Positions 41,227-49,156 of a stretch of 64,000 bases of DNA are shown one piece after another. The notes under the pieces were generated by a model. That model worked only from the letters and a program-made list of their open reading frames with translations. It ran no database searches and was not told where the DNA came from. The translations under genes and the position numbers were made by a program. Position 1 is the stretch's first letter. The number at the start of each line of letters is the position of its first letter. The stretch comes from DATAUD01 sp036268455 (GTDB lineage: Bacteria > Verrucomicrobiota > Verrucomicrobiia > Limisphaerales > Palsa-1400), in contig DATAUD010000094.1 in assembly GCA_036268455.1 (NCBI GenBank), positions 62,001-126,000 of the forward strand. The letters run 5' to 3'.

Positions 41227-42261
41227 CTACGACTGGGTTTTGGTATGGCTGGTGCCTTTGCTCGTCAGGTAGCCGGCGTGGCTGACGCCCAATAGCGCGA
41301 CCAACCCGGAAGGCAACACGGGCAGTTGAGCATTATCGGCAAGGGGAGCGCCGGACATCACGGCTTTGAAACAGATAACGAAAAACGCGATGACGGCGAT
41401 GATTGTAAAGTAGAACATTTGCACCTTCGCGAGATCCACGTGGAGCGTATTTCCGAGTTCATCGCCCTGGAACAGGTCGGTCAAACGGGCATCGGCGGGG
41501 GAAGGATTGCCATAGAGGGTGCCCTGGCGGTTGGCGGCGACGTCCTGGCTGGTTTCGTCGGTGAGGGCCGCTATTTTTGGAATTACGGACGCGGCGGGGT
41601 CTTTCTCCTTTTTGGTGTTCAGCAAAAGAGGGGTGCCGACGAGCGAGGTTGTGCTGATTCCCAAAAGTATCCAGAGATTGGAGTCGATTTGGACATTCAA
41701 GGCGTTGGTGAGATCGTGGTTTTTAATTCTTACGAGCGCGTAAGTGAAATAGGCGCCCAGGACGACAATCGTCCACAGGGCCATTTGAAATCGCGACAGG
41801 CTCATCAAGTTTCTTTCATTTATCAAAACGCCAAGGACGCGATTGTTGGCGCCAACGCCAATCACCATCATAATTAAAAACATGGCGACCGTGACGAGCG
41901 CGAAATTCCATCCGTTGGACAAAAGTCCGGCGCGAACCATGAAAATCACCAAAACGAAGACGCAGGCCGAGGATGCGGAGCTGGTCAGGATCGGTTTGAC
42001 CGATTTGACCTTCGGCGCGACGGCGGCGATGACCTTCGATGAAAGCGTAGGCATGGGCGGACGGAATTTGCGTCGGGAATGAATTTTGGTTTCAACCTCG
42101 TTGATGTATTGCGCCGCCTCCTTTTTCGTTCTGATGGCCTGGTGCCGAGCGCGAATGACCGGATGTTCGCCGGGGTCGGCTATTTTCAAATGGCAGGCCA
42201 GGGCCAAATCCAACATCGACTGCTGGTTACTCGACAGGGGGGCATCTGGTTTTGCTGGCAT
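41227..42261 (-). CDS. multi-pass membrane protein of unknown function
   Basis: A 344-residue protein from ATG 42261, which has AAGG seven bases upstream. After a ~75-residue hydrophilic front there are about five or six membrane helices, for example 'ACVFVLVIFMVRAGLL', 'FALVTVAMFLIMMVIGVGA', 'FQMALWTIVVLGAYFTYALV', 'LWILLGISTTSLVGTPLLL' and 'VQMFYFTIIAVIAFFVICF'. A ~70-residue hydrophilic loop lies before the last pair. The end 'LPSGLVALLGVSHAGYLTSK' looks conserved. I do not recognise the family. It starts 10 bp behind the phosphoesterase stop and so shares its transcript. Confidence 0.65.
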   Translation of the reverse strand: MPAKPDAPLSSNQQSMLDLALACHLKIADPGEHPVIRARHQAIRTKKEAAQYINEVETKIHSRRKFRPPMPTLSSKVIAAVAPKVKSVKPILTSSASSACVFVLVIFMVRAGLLSNGWNFALVTVAMFLIMMVIGVGANNRVLGVLINERNLMSLSRFQMALWTIVVLGAYFTYALVRIKNHDLTNALNVQIDSNLWILLGISTTSLVGTPLLLNTKKEKDPAASVIPKIAALTDETSQDVAANRQGTLYGNPSPADARLTDLFQGDELGNTLHVDLAKVQMFYFTIIAVIAFFVICFKAVMSGAPLADNAQLPVLPSGLVALLGVSHAGYLTSKGTSHTKTQS

Positions 42262-42271
42262 AAGCGACCTT

Positions 42272-43549
42272 TTAGATCGGAGGTTGCAAAGTTGTTGGAG
42301 CATCGGTTCGCGGTTGAGCCGCGTTCAAGGCCGCCTCCAGAGTGTTGGCCTTGAGATCGCGATTAGTCATTGGACGCAATCCGAAGCGTTTTTCGACCGT
42401 GGCAAGAATGGAAGTATGATCGAAGTGAGTCGTGGCGTCGGCAATGTCGATGCCGATCACTGTTCCTTTCCGCGTGTAGGCTGAAACCACGATGGCCGGC
42501 ACGCGAATGCCGTAAAGATCGAAACCGAACGGGTGATTTTTATTTTGGTAGGTGAGGTTATCGCCAGGAGGAATCGCGGGCGGCGGCGGCACGTGATCAT
42601 AAAAGCCGCCGTGCTCATCAAAGGTGACGATCAGCATCGTCTCCGGCCAGTAAAGTTCGCTGGCGCGCAAGGTTTCATAGACTTGTTTCACGAGCAGGTC
42701 GCCTCCGGAAACGTCGTTCAAGGGGTGCATCGAATCGCCTTTTTCGTAGTCCTCGCCGGAATCGTAATTCGGCTCGATGAAGGTGTATTCGGGGAGGATT
42801 CCGGCCTGGACGTCCTGGGCGAAATTCTTCATGTCGCGGAAATGCGTCGTAAACGGATCGACGTAAGCCTGGCGAAGGCTGTCGATGCCGGCGGTTTGCG
42901 GCAGGCCATTGTGATAGATGCGCCAGTCTTTGCCCGCATTGGCCAGCGCTTCGTAAATCGTCCCGCCCTGAAATGAAAAGCCCTGGACGATCTGGTCGGT
43001 GGCCGGACTGTCGGTGAGTCCTCCTGAAGTTGCGGCGTGGACGAAGAAACGATTGGGCCAGGTGGGGCCGGGCAGGGCGGAGAACCAGAAATTAAAAAGC
43101 GCAAATTGCTGCGCCAACGAAGTGATGTACGGGACCCGGCCGAACGCGAAGCACTGCATCACCTCGGAGCCGGTGCCGATTCCATTTTGACTTTGATTTG
43201 CGGCAAGTCCGCTGGCGAGAAAGCCGCTCATTGCCGCTGGGTTCTTCGCGGGAAGGGCGCAGCATGGTCCAAGCGGGTCTGTGCAGGTTTGAGTCGGACT
43301 CGGCCCGTAAAGCTGGGTTTGGACGTCGCAAAATTCGTGGTTTGGGTCATACGGCATCGTCGTGCTGGCCACTGGCGAAACCGGGACCGGCGGTGGCTGC
43401 TGATTGTTCGGATTGGGATAATTGGAAAACTCGCCTCCGCTCAAACCCTCGATGGCGGGATTGACGGTTTTCATGTAGCCGACGAGATGATCGAAGGAAC
43501 GGTTCTCCAACATGAGCACCACGAAACGCTGTATATTTTGCAGGGCCAT
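42272..43549 (-). CDS. phosphoesterase of the phospholipase C/acid phosphatase family
   Basis: A 425-residue alkaline-phosphatase-fold hydrolase (PF04185 type). The N-terminal 'FVVLMLENRSFDHLVGYM' contains the conserved 'ENRSFDH' nucleophile region. 'LPGPTWPNRFFVHAATSGG', 'YTFIEPNY', 'DVSGGDLLVKQVYETLRAS' and 'LIVTFDEHGGFYDHVPPP' supply the metal ligands. Family members hydrolyse phospholipids or phosphomonoesters, usually after export. This one has no signal peptide: the active-site strand starts within ten residues of the ATG. The upstream region holds phased GTCAA repeats (43683-43735). Confidence 0.9.
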   Translation of the reverse strand: MALQNIQRFVVLMLENRSFDHLVGYMKTVNPAIEGLSGGEFSNYPNPNNQQPPPVPVSPVASTTMPYDPNHEFCDVQTQLYGPSPTQTCTDPLGPCCALPAKNPAAMSGFLASGLAANQSQNGIGTGSEVMQCFAFGRVPYITSLAQQFALFNFWFSALPGPTWPNRFFVHAATSGGLTDSPATDQIVQGFSFQGGTIYEALANAGKDWRIYHNGLPQTAGIDSLRQAYVDPFTTHFRDMKNFAQDVQAGILPEYTFIEPNYDSGEDYEKGDSMHPLNDVSGGDLLVKQVYETLRASELYWPETMLIVTFDEHGGFYDHVPPPPAIPPGDNLTYQNKNHPFGFDLYGIRVPAIVVSAYTRKGTVIGIDIADATTHFDHTSILATVEKRFGLRPMTNRDLKANTLEAALNAAQPRTDAPTTLQPPI

Positions 43550-43682
43550 TTTTAGCAGATTAGATTTGCGGACGGAGTTTGTCGATTTTTATGTTGCCTT
43601 GATCGAAAACCGAAGTGAGCGAGCTTGGAATATTCATAAGACGCGTAACTGCAATCTGTTGCAATATTTGTCCGGACTTTGC

Positions 43683-43735
43683 CTTGACTGCGAAAGTGGT
43701 TTGACTGGGTTTGACCTGGTTTGACTGCCTTGACC
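43683..43735 (-). promoter_or_regulatory. phased GTCAA(A) direct repeats upstream of the phosphoesterase gene
   Basis: On the minus strand five GTCAA half-sites follow one another; the central three are decamers CAGTCAAACC, AGGTCAAACC, CAGTCAAACC. Start-to-start spacing is about 9, 10, 10 and 17 bp, roughly one helical turn. They lie ~135 bp upstream of the phosphoesterase ATG. Direct repeats of near one turn are how PhoB/PhoP-type regulators bind (family knowledge), so a phosphate-response site is possible. Confidence 0.4.
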
Positions 43736-43798
43736 GACATAACCTTTTGAGCCCGCGCTCCCGGTTTTCAAAGAACGATTTTTTCTCACAATTGAATA

Positions 43799-43818
43799 TT
43801 CCCATACAAACATGGGAA
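43799..43818. promoter_or_regulatory. dyad TTCCCAT-N6-ATGGGAA
   Basis: Perfect 7-bp arms with a 6-bp spacer, 30 bp behind the LysR-UrtA stop and 250 bp upstream of the phosphoesterase. It resembles the GTCCCAT/ATGGGAC pair at 5183-5220. It could be an operator or a weak terminator hairpin. The rest of the 299-bp gap (43550-43848) shows nothing further beyond the GTCAA repeats. Confidence 0.3.
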
Positions 43819-43848
43819 TGTCAAAGGGATTTTTTAGCGCAAGTCTGG

Positions 43849-46056
43849 CTAGGCAACCGCGTTTGGGTTCAGTGGCGGTTTGTCGTGGACAAATATATTT
43901 TTGGCAAACAGTTTCTCATCCAAGTGTTTTGAGAAGAACGTTTCGGCGACGAAAGGCTCGCCGACGACCTGCGGGAAGGTCTCCAGAATCTTGAATTGGC
44001 CATTGGCCGTGGTCTCGCCGATGTAAACATTCTTGGTGCAGTGATGATTGGCTTGAACGGTGATCTTGCCGCTGGGACCCTCGAAGCTGATCTCACCCGA
44101 TTCGAGCACGCTACGGACGGCATCCGCTTCAAACGTGCCGGCTTTTTCCACGGCTTTCTTCCACAGATAAACGCCGCTGTAAGAAAGAACAATCGGGCTG
44201 TCCACAGTTCGCTTTTCCTTGATAACACCAGGGTAGCTTTCAGTTTTCAGCCAACTGTACCAGTTCTTGAGGAAGGTTTTGTTTGCCGGTGTTTTGAGCG
44301 ACATGAAATAACTCCAGCAACCGAGTTCACCAACAAGTTTCTTGGTTGGCAAGCTGCGGAGCTCGTCTTCCGCCAGGCTGAAAGATACAACCGGACAGTC
44401 CGCCGACTTCAAACCCGCCGCCACGATTTTCTTGAAGAAGGGGACGATCGAGGCGCCATTGATCGTGTTGATCACGCAGGCGTCCCCGGAGGCGGCAAAG
44501 CCTTTTATTTCCGCGGCAATCTGCTGGAAATCAGTGTGGCCAAATGGAACGTATGCGCCCGCGGAAACGACTCTGCCGGAATCATCCTTGCGCACGCCGC
44601 CACCGATGTTTTCGGGCGGAACGCCATGCGAGAGCAGATACATGTAAAGGATCAAATTCGTGGTTTGGGGATAAACGTAATCGGTGCCGATCAGGTAGAA
44701 TTTTTTCCTGCCTTGGGCGAGCAGGTAATTCACCGCGGGTATGGCCTGCTGGTTGACCGTTTCGGCGATGTAGAATATGTTCCTGGACAATTCTTCACCC
44801 TCATATTGCACGGGATAAAAAAGCAATCCGTTCTGCTTTTCAAAAACCGGCTGCACGGATTTGCGGCTCACGGAGGTCCAGCAGCCAAAGGTCACAGCCA
44901 CCTTGTCATGTACCAGGAGTTCCCTGGCTTTTTCGGCAAACAACGGCCAATTGGAGGCGCCGTCAACAATCACCGGGTCAATTTTGTATGATTTGTCGCC
45001 CACCTTGACGCCGCCGGCGCTGTTGATTTCATCAAAGGCAAACAACAAAACGTCGCGCAAGGACGTTTCACTGATGGCCATGGTTCCACTTAATGAGTGG
45101 AGCACTCCCACTTTGACAGTATCCTGGGCCTTCAATTCCGCTTGCGAGACGCGCTTCCGGCAGAGTTTCAGCAGGGTGGATTCAGTCAGGTTGAGCGGAC
45201 GGCTTCGGGAATACACGAGACTCCAGGCGCGCTTGAAAACCTTGCGTCCATAGGGCAGGGCAACCACCGCATGATTTTCCAATTCCTTTGCGATGCTCCA
45301 GCCCGGCAGGAAACTCATTGCCAGCGTGTGCTTCACCAGGTCCTTGAGTATCCCCAGGTCTTCAATTTCCCCGGCAATGTTCAGCTTGATTTTTTGCTTC
45401 AGCATAAAATCCTCCACTTGTTTCCGTTGGTGACTGGAGTGCTTGATCAAGAAACAGGGATACTTGTTGTATTCATCCAGAAGCGCGCCATTGTTGACCG
45501 CCAGCGGATGCCCGGATTTAACTATCAGGTGAAACGAATCGGTCATTACCGGGAAAGAATCCACGGCATCGTTTTCCGCTGGTTTCCCGGTGAAGATGAC
45601 ATCGACGTGACCGCTTTCCAGCAGGTCGAACGATTCGTCAGGATCAAAAGACCTGACTTGCAGCAAGACGTTGGGAAATTCCTTGTGAAACCTCAGGAAG
45701 ACCGGCCTGAGAAAAACGGAAAGAAAATCCGCATCCGCCACCACTCGTAATCGCCTGGTTCCCCATTTGTTCAAATGGGTCAGCATCTGGCGAGCTTGCT
45801 CCAATTCATCGAGAGCACGGAGGGCGTGGTATAACAAGGCTTCGCCAGCCTCGGTCAGGGCAATTTTTTTGCCCATTTTGGCAAATAATCGACACCCGAC
45901 GTCCTCTTCCAGCGCGCGCATGGCATGGTGAATGGCCGAAGGTGTCAGATGAAGCCGCCGGGCCGTCTCCATGTAGCTCTCGGTTTTGGCGAGCGCCACA
46001 AAAGCCGTCAACTGCCTGCTATCGAGCGTTTCATTCATTGGATGAATTTCATTCAA
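43849..46056 (-). CDS. LysR-type regulator fused to a UrtA/AmiC-like ligand-binding protein
   Basis: A single frame of 735 residues. Residues ~12-72 are a LysR winged helix ('LTAFVALAKTESYMETARRLHLTPSAIHHAMRALEEDVGCRLF'). Residues ~100-300 are a LysR co-inducer domain ('RRLRVVADADFLSVFLRPVFLRFHKEFPNVLLQV', 'HVDVIFTGKP'). From residue 314 a complete type I periplasmic-binding fold follows: 'VKVGVLHSLSGTMAISET', 'FAFDEINSAGGV', 'VTFGCWTSVSRKSVQPVFE', 'LLFYPVQYEGEELSRNIFY' and 'FYLIGTDYVYPQTTN'. These are hallmarks of UrtA and the amide sensor AmiC. There is no signal peptide or membrane helix, so the sensor is cytoplasmic. I infer a regulator that reads urea, short amides or a related ligand. 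No ABC transporter or urease is adjacent. ATG 46038 is a second possible start. Confidence 0.92.
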   Translation of the reverse strand: MNEIHPMNETLDSRQLTAFVALAKTESYMETARRLHLTPSAIHHAMRALEEDVGCRLFAKMGKKIALTEAGEALLYHALRALDELEQARQMLTHLNKWGTRRLRVVADADFLSVFLRPVFLRFHKEFPNVLLQVRSFDPDESFDLLESGHVDVIFTGKPAENDAVDSFPVMTDSFHLIVKSGHPLAVNNGALLDEYNKYPCFLIKHSSHQRKQVEDFMLKQKIKLNIAGEIEDLGILKDLVKHTLAMSFLPGWSIAKELENHAVVALPYGRKVFKRAWSLVYSRSRPLNLTESTLLKLCRKRVSQAELKAQDTVKVGVLHSLSGTMAISETSLRDVLLFAFDEINSAGGVKVGDKSYKIDPVIVDGASNWPLFAEKARELLVHDKVAVTFGCWTSVSRKSVQPVFEKQNGLLFYPVQYEGEELSRNIFYIAETVNQQAIPAVNYLLAQGRKKFYLIGTDYVYPQTTNLILYMYLLSHGVPPENIGGGVRKDDSGRVVSAGAYVPFGHTDFQQIAAEIKGFAASGDACVINTINGASIVPFFKKIVAAGLKSADCPVVSFSLAEDELRSLPTKKLVGELGCWSYFMSLKTPANKTFLKNWYSWLKTESYPGVIKEKRTVDSPIVLSYSGVYLWKKAVEKAGTFEADAVRSVLESGEISFEGPSGKITVQANHHCTKNVYIGETTANGQFKILETFPQVVGEPFVAETFFSKHLDEKLFAKNIFVHDKPPLNPNAVA
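46033..46053. promoter_or_regulatory. overlapping dyads at the LysR-UrtA start
   Basis: ATTCAT-TGG-ATGAAT (46033-46047) and the perfect palindrome ATGAATTTCAT (46042-46052) overlap around the first codons of the LysR-UrtA gene. LysR proteins commonly bind such symmetric sites near their own promoters. If translation begins at ATG 46038, most of this lies in the leader. Confidence 0.3.
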
Positions 46057-46380
46057 GGATATTATTCAACGCCACTGGATTCATATCTGGACAAACATAT
46101 GGCAATGTGTGCTTCGGTCGGAAACGCCGCACATCGTTTGCAGCAATCAGAATGCCAAGTTTTTTGTCCTCCGAAACAACGCGAAATCAGCTTTTCGAGC
46201 GACCATCACCGATGCATGAAAAGCACAATCAAAACATGGCCGGGAGGGCCGTGACACCAGCGCGCCGGCGATGAGCATCCACGCACCCGCCGGCTTTATG
46301 CGGGCTTTCGCATTCAAATCATATTGGGAGCCTCGAATAAATTACATGACGACCAAAGGTAAGTCCGTCAATCTACCGCC
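46057..46380. other. 324-bp intergenic region upstream of the LysR-UrtA gene
   Basis: A divergent region with no convincing gene. A possible small hairpin CCCGC-N9-GCGGG followed by CTTT (46286-46307) is present, close to the start of the decayed gene at 46381. Nothing else was recognised. Confidence 0.4.
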
Positions 46381-47097
46381 ATGAACCAACGCGAAGCGGT
46401 CGTCGAAGCAATGAAAGCGAACGATGGATATGCAACACTCGGCCATCTTTACAAAGAAGCCTTGAAAATTCCCGGCGTGGAATGGGGAACGAAGACTCCC
46501 TTCAAATCCATAAATCGCATCGTTCAAAATCACCAATATTTTTTTCGAATCCGCCCTGGATTGTGAGCTTTGGTGGAAGCCAAAGACAAATTGCCTGCTG
46601 ATCTGCGATCAAAGCCAAAACCTGAAAGCGATCACAGCTATTACCAAGGTTTGCTCGTTGAGCTCGGCAACCTCAAAAAACAAAAGACGTTTGTTCCCAA
46701 ACAAGATCGTTCACGGATATTCCTCGGCAAAAAACTTGGCGACATGGTAACGGTTGACGACATCTATCCGTTCACATACGAGCATGTGGTTCGTCGGGCG
46801 GCCGCTGTGGATGCCATCTGGTTTAACGACCGCAAAATGCCCTCCGAGTTTATCGAAGTCGAAAACACAACAGACATGCACAGCGCATTTTTGAAATTTG
46901 TTTTGTTCGATGCTTTTCACGCTGTATTTCGCATCGTATCTCCCGGGCCTCGCAAACAGGAGTTTATCTCGAAGATCGCTCACCCTTCATTCTCCTCTAT
47001 TTCAGACAGAACGCGATTCACCAGCTACGACTTGGTTTCTGACATGCATACGAAAGCGAGTGAAGCGTTGGCCTTGGAAAATCAGTGGTCCAGCTAA
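46381..47097 (+). pseudogene. winged-helix/endonuclease-like gene interrupted by an in-frame TGA
   Basis: Two open segments in the same frame (46381-46563 and 46567-47097) are separated by one TGA at 46564-46566. The first encodes a HARE/winged-helix-like domain ('NQREAVVEAMKANDGYATLGHLYKEAL' then 'KSINRIVQNHQYFFRIRPGL'). The second reads 'YYQGLLVELGNLKKQKTFVPKQDRSR', 'DDIYPFTYEHVVRRAAAVDAIWFNDRKMPSEFIEVENTTDMHSAFLKFVLFDAF', a PD-(D/E)xK-like core (IEVE). In related proteins, as I recall them, the interrupted position is Trp ('RPGLWAL'), so TGG to TGA is the simplest explanation. The product may be a defence or DNA-modification protein, now inactive unless UGA is read through. Confidence 0.6.
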
Positions 47098-47541
47098 CGG
47101 CATTGTTTTGCATCCCGCGGGAGCCGACTAACATAAAATGCTTTAGGATCGTCAACCTTTGCTAAAAACTCATAAGGGTCTGGCTCAAAACCAAAACGCA
47201 GTACCCATTCCACAAATTTGTCGCGCCATGAACAATCGCTCCAACCAATTGGTCCGCCTTCTAGGCTAAATTGATACTTGATACTTGTCTGCCAACCAGC
47301 AAAGAGCTGACATTGCTTCGGTGGCGATGCCTTTCCTTTGAAGTTTTTGGGGAACATGTATTTCGTCAATGTGAACCCTTGTTGGCCTGTCCTCGTTTCC
47401 GTTGGGACTCAAGAGAAATGTCGCACCCAGTTTGGTTTTAACTGCAAACGCATCGAATTGCGTCCAGCGCACCTTGCCAATTTCTTTAAACATAGATCGC
47501 GCAGATTTTTGGTTTCGTTTCATATGAACGATCCGATCCAT
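47094..47541 (-). pseudogene. GNAT-like acetyltransferase gene with a frameshift
   Basis: The first part (47541 down to ~47267) encodes 'RPTRVHIDEIHVPQKLQRKGIATEAMSALCWLADKYQVSI', which holds the acetyl-CoA motif A (Q-R-K-G-I-A). It stops at a TAG in ATTTAGCC. Removing one T restores the frame into 'SLEGGPIGWSDCSWRDKFVEWVLRFGFEP', the natural continuation of a GNAT C-terminus. The continuation is open to 47097. The gene is probably inactive, or the base is a sequencing error. It converges on the broken endonuclease-like gene with a four-base overlap. Confidence 0.6.
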
Positions 47542-47701
47542 ATTTTGGGATGACGAGCAAGAACATTTTCAACGATTGAGAAAACTTGTTGACGGCACCG
47601 AGGCGCTTTTGGCGACCGCGATGAAGCTGATGCCGAAGCTTTTTTAGACGAACTTCTGGCCGTGAATTGGGTGGCCCTGCGTTGAGTATATAGTTCCGCT
47701 T

Positions 47702-49045
47702 TCAGGCCTGCGCCAGAACCTTGTCGATTCGTTTTAGGACGGTTTCTTTGCTGAGGATTTCCAGGAGGTGATACAGGCTGGGGCCGGATGGGTTTCCGGT
47801 GCAGGCCAGGCGGGTGGGATGCACCAGGGGGCCGGCTTTGATTCCGAGTTGGGCGGCTGTGGATTTTAACGCTTTTTCGATCTCGGCGGCGGTGAAATCC
47901 GGCAATTGGGCGAAGGCGTCTCGCAGTTTTTGCAGGCGGGGTTTGCTCTCGGGGGTAAATTCCTTGGCGGCGAGGGCGGGGTCGATCTGGATGTCATCGG
48001 TGAAATAAAAACCGGCGTAGGCAGGGAGTTCGCCGAAGCGTTTGATTTTTCCTTCGCAGGTGGCCACGGCGGCATTGATGTAATCCGCCGGATAGGCTTC
48101 GAGGTTGCAGCCGGCGCGCTTGAGACTTGTGATGGCCATCTCGCGGAATCGTTCGCGGGGCATTTCGCGGATGTATTCGCCGCCAAGCCAGCGCAATTTA
48201 TCGATGTCGAAACGCGCGTTGTTGCGGTGGATTTGCGGGAGGTCGAAACGCTGAATGATTTCTGGCAGCGGCAATTTCTCGCGGTTTTCCTTGGGGGACC
48301 AACCTAAAAGGCAAAGGTAATTCACGACGGCTTCGGGAACGTCGCCATCGTCCATGTAGGTTTGGAGAGAAGCTCCGACGTCGCGCTTGCTCATTTTTGC
48401 GCCGTCGGGATTTAAGATGAGCGGGATGTGCGCGTAATGCGGGGGTTCCACGCCAAATGCGCGAAAAAGAGCTATATGCTTGGCAGTGTTGGAAAGGTGA
48501 TCCTCGCCGCGAATGACGTGGGTGATTTTCATTTCCAAATCGTCCACAACATTGACAAAGTGGAACACAGGCTGTCCATCGGAGCGGATAATCACGAAAT
48601 CAGGGTCGGCTTGTTCGCGGTCGGTCAATTCGCGCGTGACGCCGCCTACGATGAGGTCGGGGATGACGATTGGGGCGCGTTCCATACGAAATTTGACAGC
48701 GCCTTCGGATTCGTACGCCATGCCTTTGTCTTTCAATTCCTGGACACGGCGCTGATAAATGGCGCCGCGTTGGGACTGGAAGTACGGCCCAAAATCTCCG
48801 CGGCTGGGGCCGGTTGGTTCGGGAGTGGCGGGACCTTCGTCCCAATCCAAACCAAGCCAGCTCAAGCCTTTAAGAATGACTTCGGTGGCTTCGCGCGTGT
48901 TGCGGGCGGCATCGGTATCTTCGATTCGCAGGATAAATGTGCCGCCGGTATGGCGGGCATAAAGCCAGTTGAAAAGAGCGGTCCGGGCGCCTCCGATGTG
49001 CAGGTAGCCGGTGGGGCTTGGGGCAAAACGCACACGCACACTCAT
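47702..49045 (-). CDS. gltX: glutamate--tRNA ligase
   Basis: A 447-residue class I aminoacyl-tRNA synthetase. The N-terminal 'VRVRFAPSPTGYLHIGGARTALFNWLYAR' contains the HIGH-type motif (HIGG); 'DGAKMSKRDVGASL' is the KMSKS motif; 'FILRIEDTDAARNTREA' and 'FHFVNVVDDLEMKITHVIRGEDHLSNT' bind Glu and ATP. ATG 49045 is placed directly before the first strand; upstream in-frame residues are not family-like. Whether it is discriminating or also charges tRNA-Gln cannot be told by eye. Confidence 0.96.
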   Translation of the reverse strand: MSVRVRFAPSPTGYLHIGGARTALFNWLYARHTGGTFILRIEDTDAARNTREATEVILKGLSWLGLDWDEGPATPEPTGPSRGDFGPYFQSQRGAIYQRRVQELKDKGMAYESEGAVKFRMERAPIVIPDLIVGGVTRELTDREQADPDFVIIRSDGQPVFHFVNVVDDLEMKITHVIRGEDHLSNTAKHIALFRAFGVEPPHYAHIPLILNPDGAKMSKRDVGASLQTYMDDGDVPEAVVNYLCLLGWSPKENREKLPLPEIIQRFDLPQIHRNNARFDIDKLRWLGGEYIREMPRERFREMAITSLKRAGCNLEAYPADYINAAVATCEGKIKRFGELPAYAGFYFTDDIQIDPALAAKEFTPESKPRLQKLRDAFAQLPDFTAAEIEKALKSTAAQLGIKAGPLVHPTRLACTGNPSGPSLYHLLEILSKETVLKRIDKVLAQA

Positions 49046-49156
49046 GGAGATTGCAATTTGATTGATATCACGAGGACAGAATAGGCGGGGGCGGGGATGG
49101 TTGCAAGAATCGCGCTCATGTGCGAACGTGGCATAACGATTGCTGTCCAATAAACG

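Noticed and set aside
46381..47097. UGA recoded as Trp to explain the split gene
   Set aside because: TGA serves as a normal stop in many intact genes here (for example the ATGA overlaps of mgtC, recR and rsmA neighbours), so a code change is very unlikely.
47550..47690. Possible relic of another coding sequence before gltX
   Set aside because: Fragments such as 'EQEHFQRLRKLVDGTEALL' and, in another frame, 'AEAFLDELLAVNWVALR' look protein-like, but I cannot match them to a family and the reading needs an assumed frameshift.
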